A stretch of 52,250 nt of DNA, from the NCBI GenBank assembly GCA_964506075.1, contig CAZDKO010000008.1, forward strand, positions 1-52,250, written 5' to 3'. The DNA comes from CAZDKO01 sp964506075 [NCBI: uncultured bacterium] (GTDB taxonomy: Bacteria > CAZDME01 > JAYEMH01). Both the position numbers and the translations under genes were made by a program. The notes under the pieces were generated by a model. The model was not told the DNA's origin. It saw nothing but the letters and a program-made list of their open reading frames with translations, and ran no database searches. Below are positions 51,786-52,250 of the stretch, piece after piece. Position 1 is the stretch's first letter; each line of letters opens with the position of its first letter.

Positions 51786-52250
51786 TTTTTCACCCCCGGT
51801 AAAAGTTCAAAATAGACCCTTTGTCTTTCATCTAACGTATCCTTCTGGTGTCTGAGCAGATTGGCGCTGGGGAGCTTTTGAAAAAGTTTCCAGCATTGGG
51901 GGTCAGGCGCGGATAACCGGTTAAAATAAGCATAAGCGATACATCTTGCACCGGAGAGACATCTTTCAAAAGATGAACATTCTTTACAACGGTGATAAGC
52001 ATTATTTAAATTCCTGAGCTGTTTTAACTTCTTGGAATTATAATAAATATCAAGCAATGTATCTTTCCGGGCATTACCCACTTTGATCGGTAATCGCCGG
52101 CAAGCGAGAATATCCCCATTAGACAGGATAATAAGAACTCTTCCGGCGGTAACCGCGCAGTTGTTCAGTAACCGCCCTGTTTCCCGGGAAAATACACCTT
52201 CTTCACAGCCCCGGACAATTAAAAATTCCGGTTTTTTATCTTTGTCTTCC
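51782..52250 (-). CDS. Radical SAM/SPASM peptide-modifying enzyme (C-terminal part; 5' end outside window)
   Basis: The frame stays open to the right edge, giving 155 C-terminal residues. It shows the SPASM region: GRVLIILSNGDILACRRLPIKVGNARKDTLLDIYYNSKKL followed by HRCKECSSFERCLSGARCIAYAYF and DPQCWKLF. This gives the multi-Cys pattern (C..CxxCx5C...C...C) that holds auxiliary Fe-S clusters in enzymes such as AlbA, anSME and sactisynthases. The radical SAM cluster motif would lie beyond the window. Its stop overlaps the PqqD copy 3 start, so it heads the visible cluster. Confidence 0.85.
   Translation of the reverse strand, partial: EDKDKKPEFLIVRGCEEGVFSRETGRLLNNCAVTAGRVLIILSNGDILACRRLPIKVGNARKDTLLDIYYNSKKLKQLRNLNNAYHRCKECSSFERCLSGARCIAYAYFNRLSAPDPQCWKLFQKLPSANLLRHQKDTLDERQRVYFELLPGVKK

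Noticed and set aside
1-52250. CRISPR array, prophage or insertion sequence
   Set aside because: No regular direct repeats with spacers, no transposase, integrase or phage structural frame on either strand.

Overview
The window looks like a chromosome segment of a diderm (Gram-negative type) bacterium, probably anaerobic or microaerophilic. The evidence is a heptose epimerase for LPS core (hldD), three outer-membrane barrel proteins, a type Vd patatin, and an aspartate:alanine exchange/decarboxylation pair. By eye the DNA is AT-rich (about 40% GC). Promoters are classical TTGACA/TATAAT boxes and strong Shine-Dalgarno sites are common. There is no rRNA, tRNA, phage, IS element or CRISPR array. 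No gene fixes the taxonomy. The mix of PAS/PilZ kinases, TPR membrane proteins and B12-radical SAM proteins would suit an uncultured candidate phylum, but that is a guess.

Layout. 1-2.4 kb: a PilZ-PAS histidine kinase between two response regulators. 2.6-3.9 kb: an unrecognised exported protein. 4.0-8.9 kb: sensory module A (outer-membrane barrel, periplasmic ABC_sub_bind protein, histidine kinase, response regulator). 8.9-13.3 kb: small membrane or exported proteins, hldD, nagB and a DJ-1 protein. 13.4-18.6 kb: sensory module B, with the same four-gene order on the other strand. 19-23.4 kb: aspartate 4-decarboxylase, the AspT antiporter and an orphan TRAP-type binding protein. 23.4-25.7 kb: a CDF metal exporter, then an Rrf2 regulator with a TauE/SafE exporter behind a palindromic operator. 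25.7-29.1 kb: a TPR glycosyltransferase-like membrane protein and a B12-binding radical SAM protein. 29.2-37.1 kb: three cold-shock proteins, a beta-repeat protein, a PIG-L deacetylase, a type Vd patatin, a candidate small RNA, a zinc-ribbon protein and a second patatin. 37.3-41.7 kb: ilvBN and typA. 41.8-45.8 kb: sensory module C (FIST fragment, lipoprotein ABC_sub_bind, histidine kinase). 45.8-47.5 kb: rlmN and a HAD phosphatase. 47.5-52.25 kb: a YcaO/radical SAM/PqqD peptide-modification cluster that runs off the right edge.

Three themes stand out. (1) Three separate loci pair an ABC_sub_bind periplasmic protein directly with a two-transmembrane, Cache-like histidine kinase and have no permease or ATPase. 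Two of them also carry an outer-membrane barrel. They read as ligand-sensing modules, not importers. (2) Several minus-strand leaders contain an intrinsic terminator between promoter and gene. ilvBN has two tandem attenuators, each with its own branched-chain-residue leader peptide and a matching antiterminator pairing. Two cold-shock genes share one leader architecture, and typA has a simpler version. (3) The right end is a probable RiPP cluster with a fused E1-like/YcaO protein whose leader-binding domain seems split between its two termini, three PqqD proteins, two radical SAM enzymes and the scar of a duplicated radical SAM gene. No precursor peptide lies inside the window.
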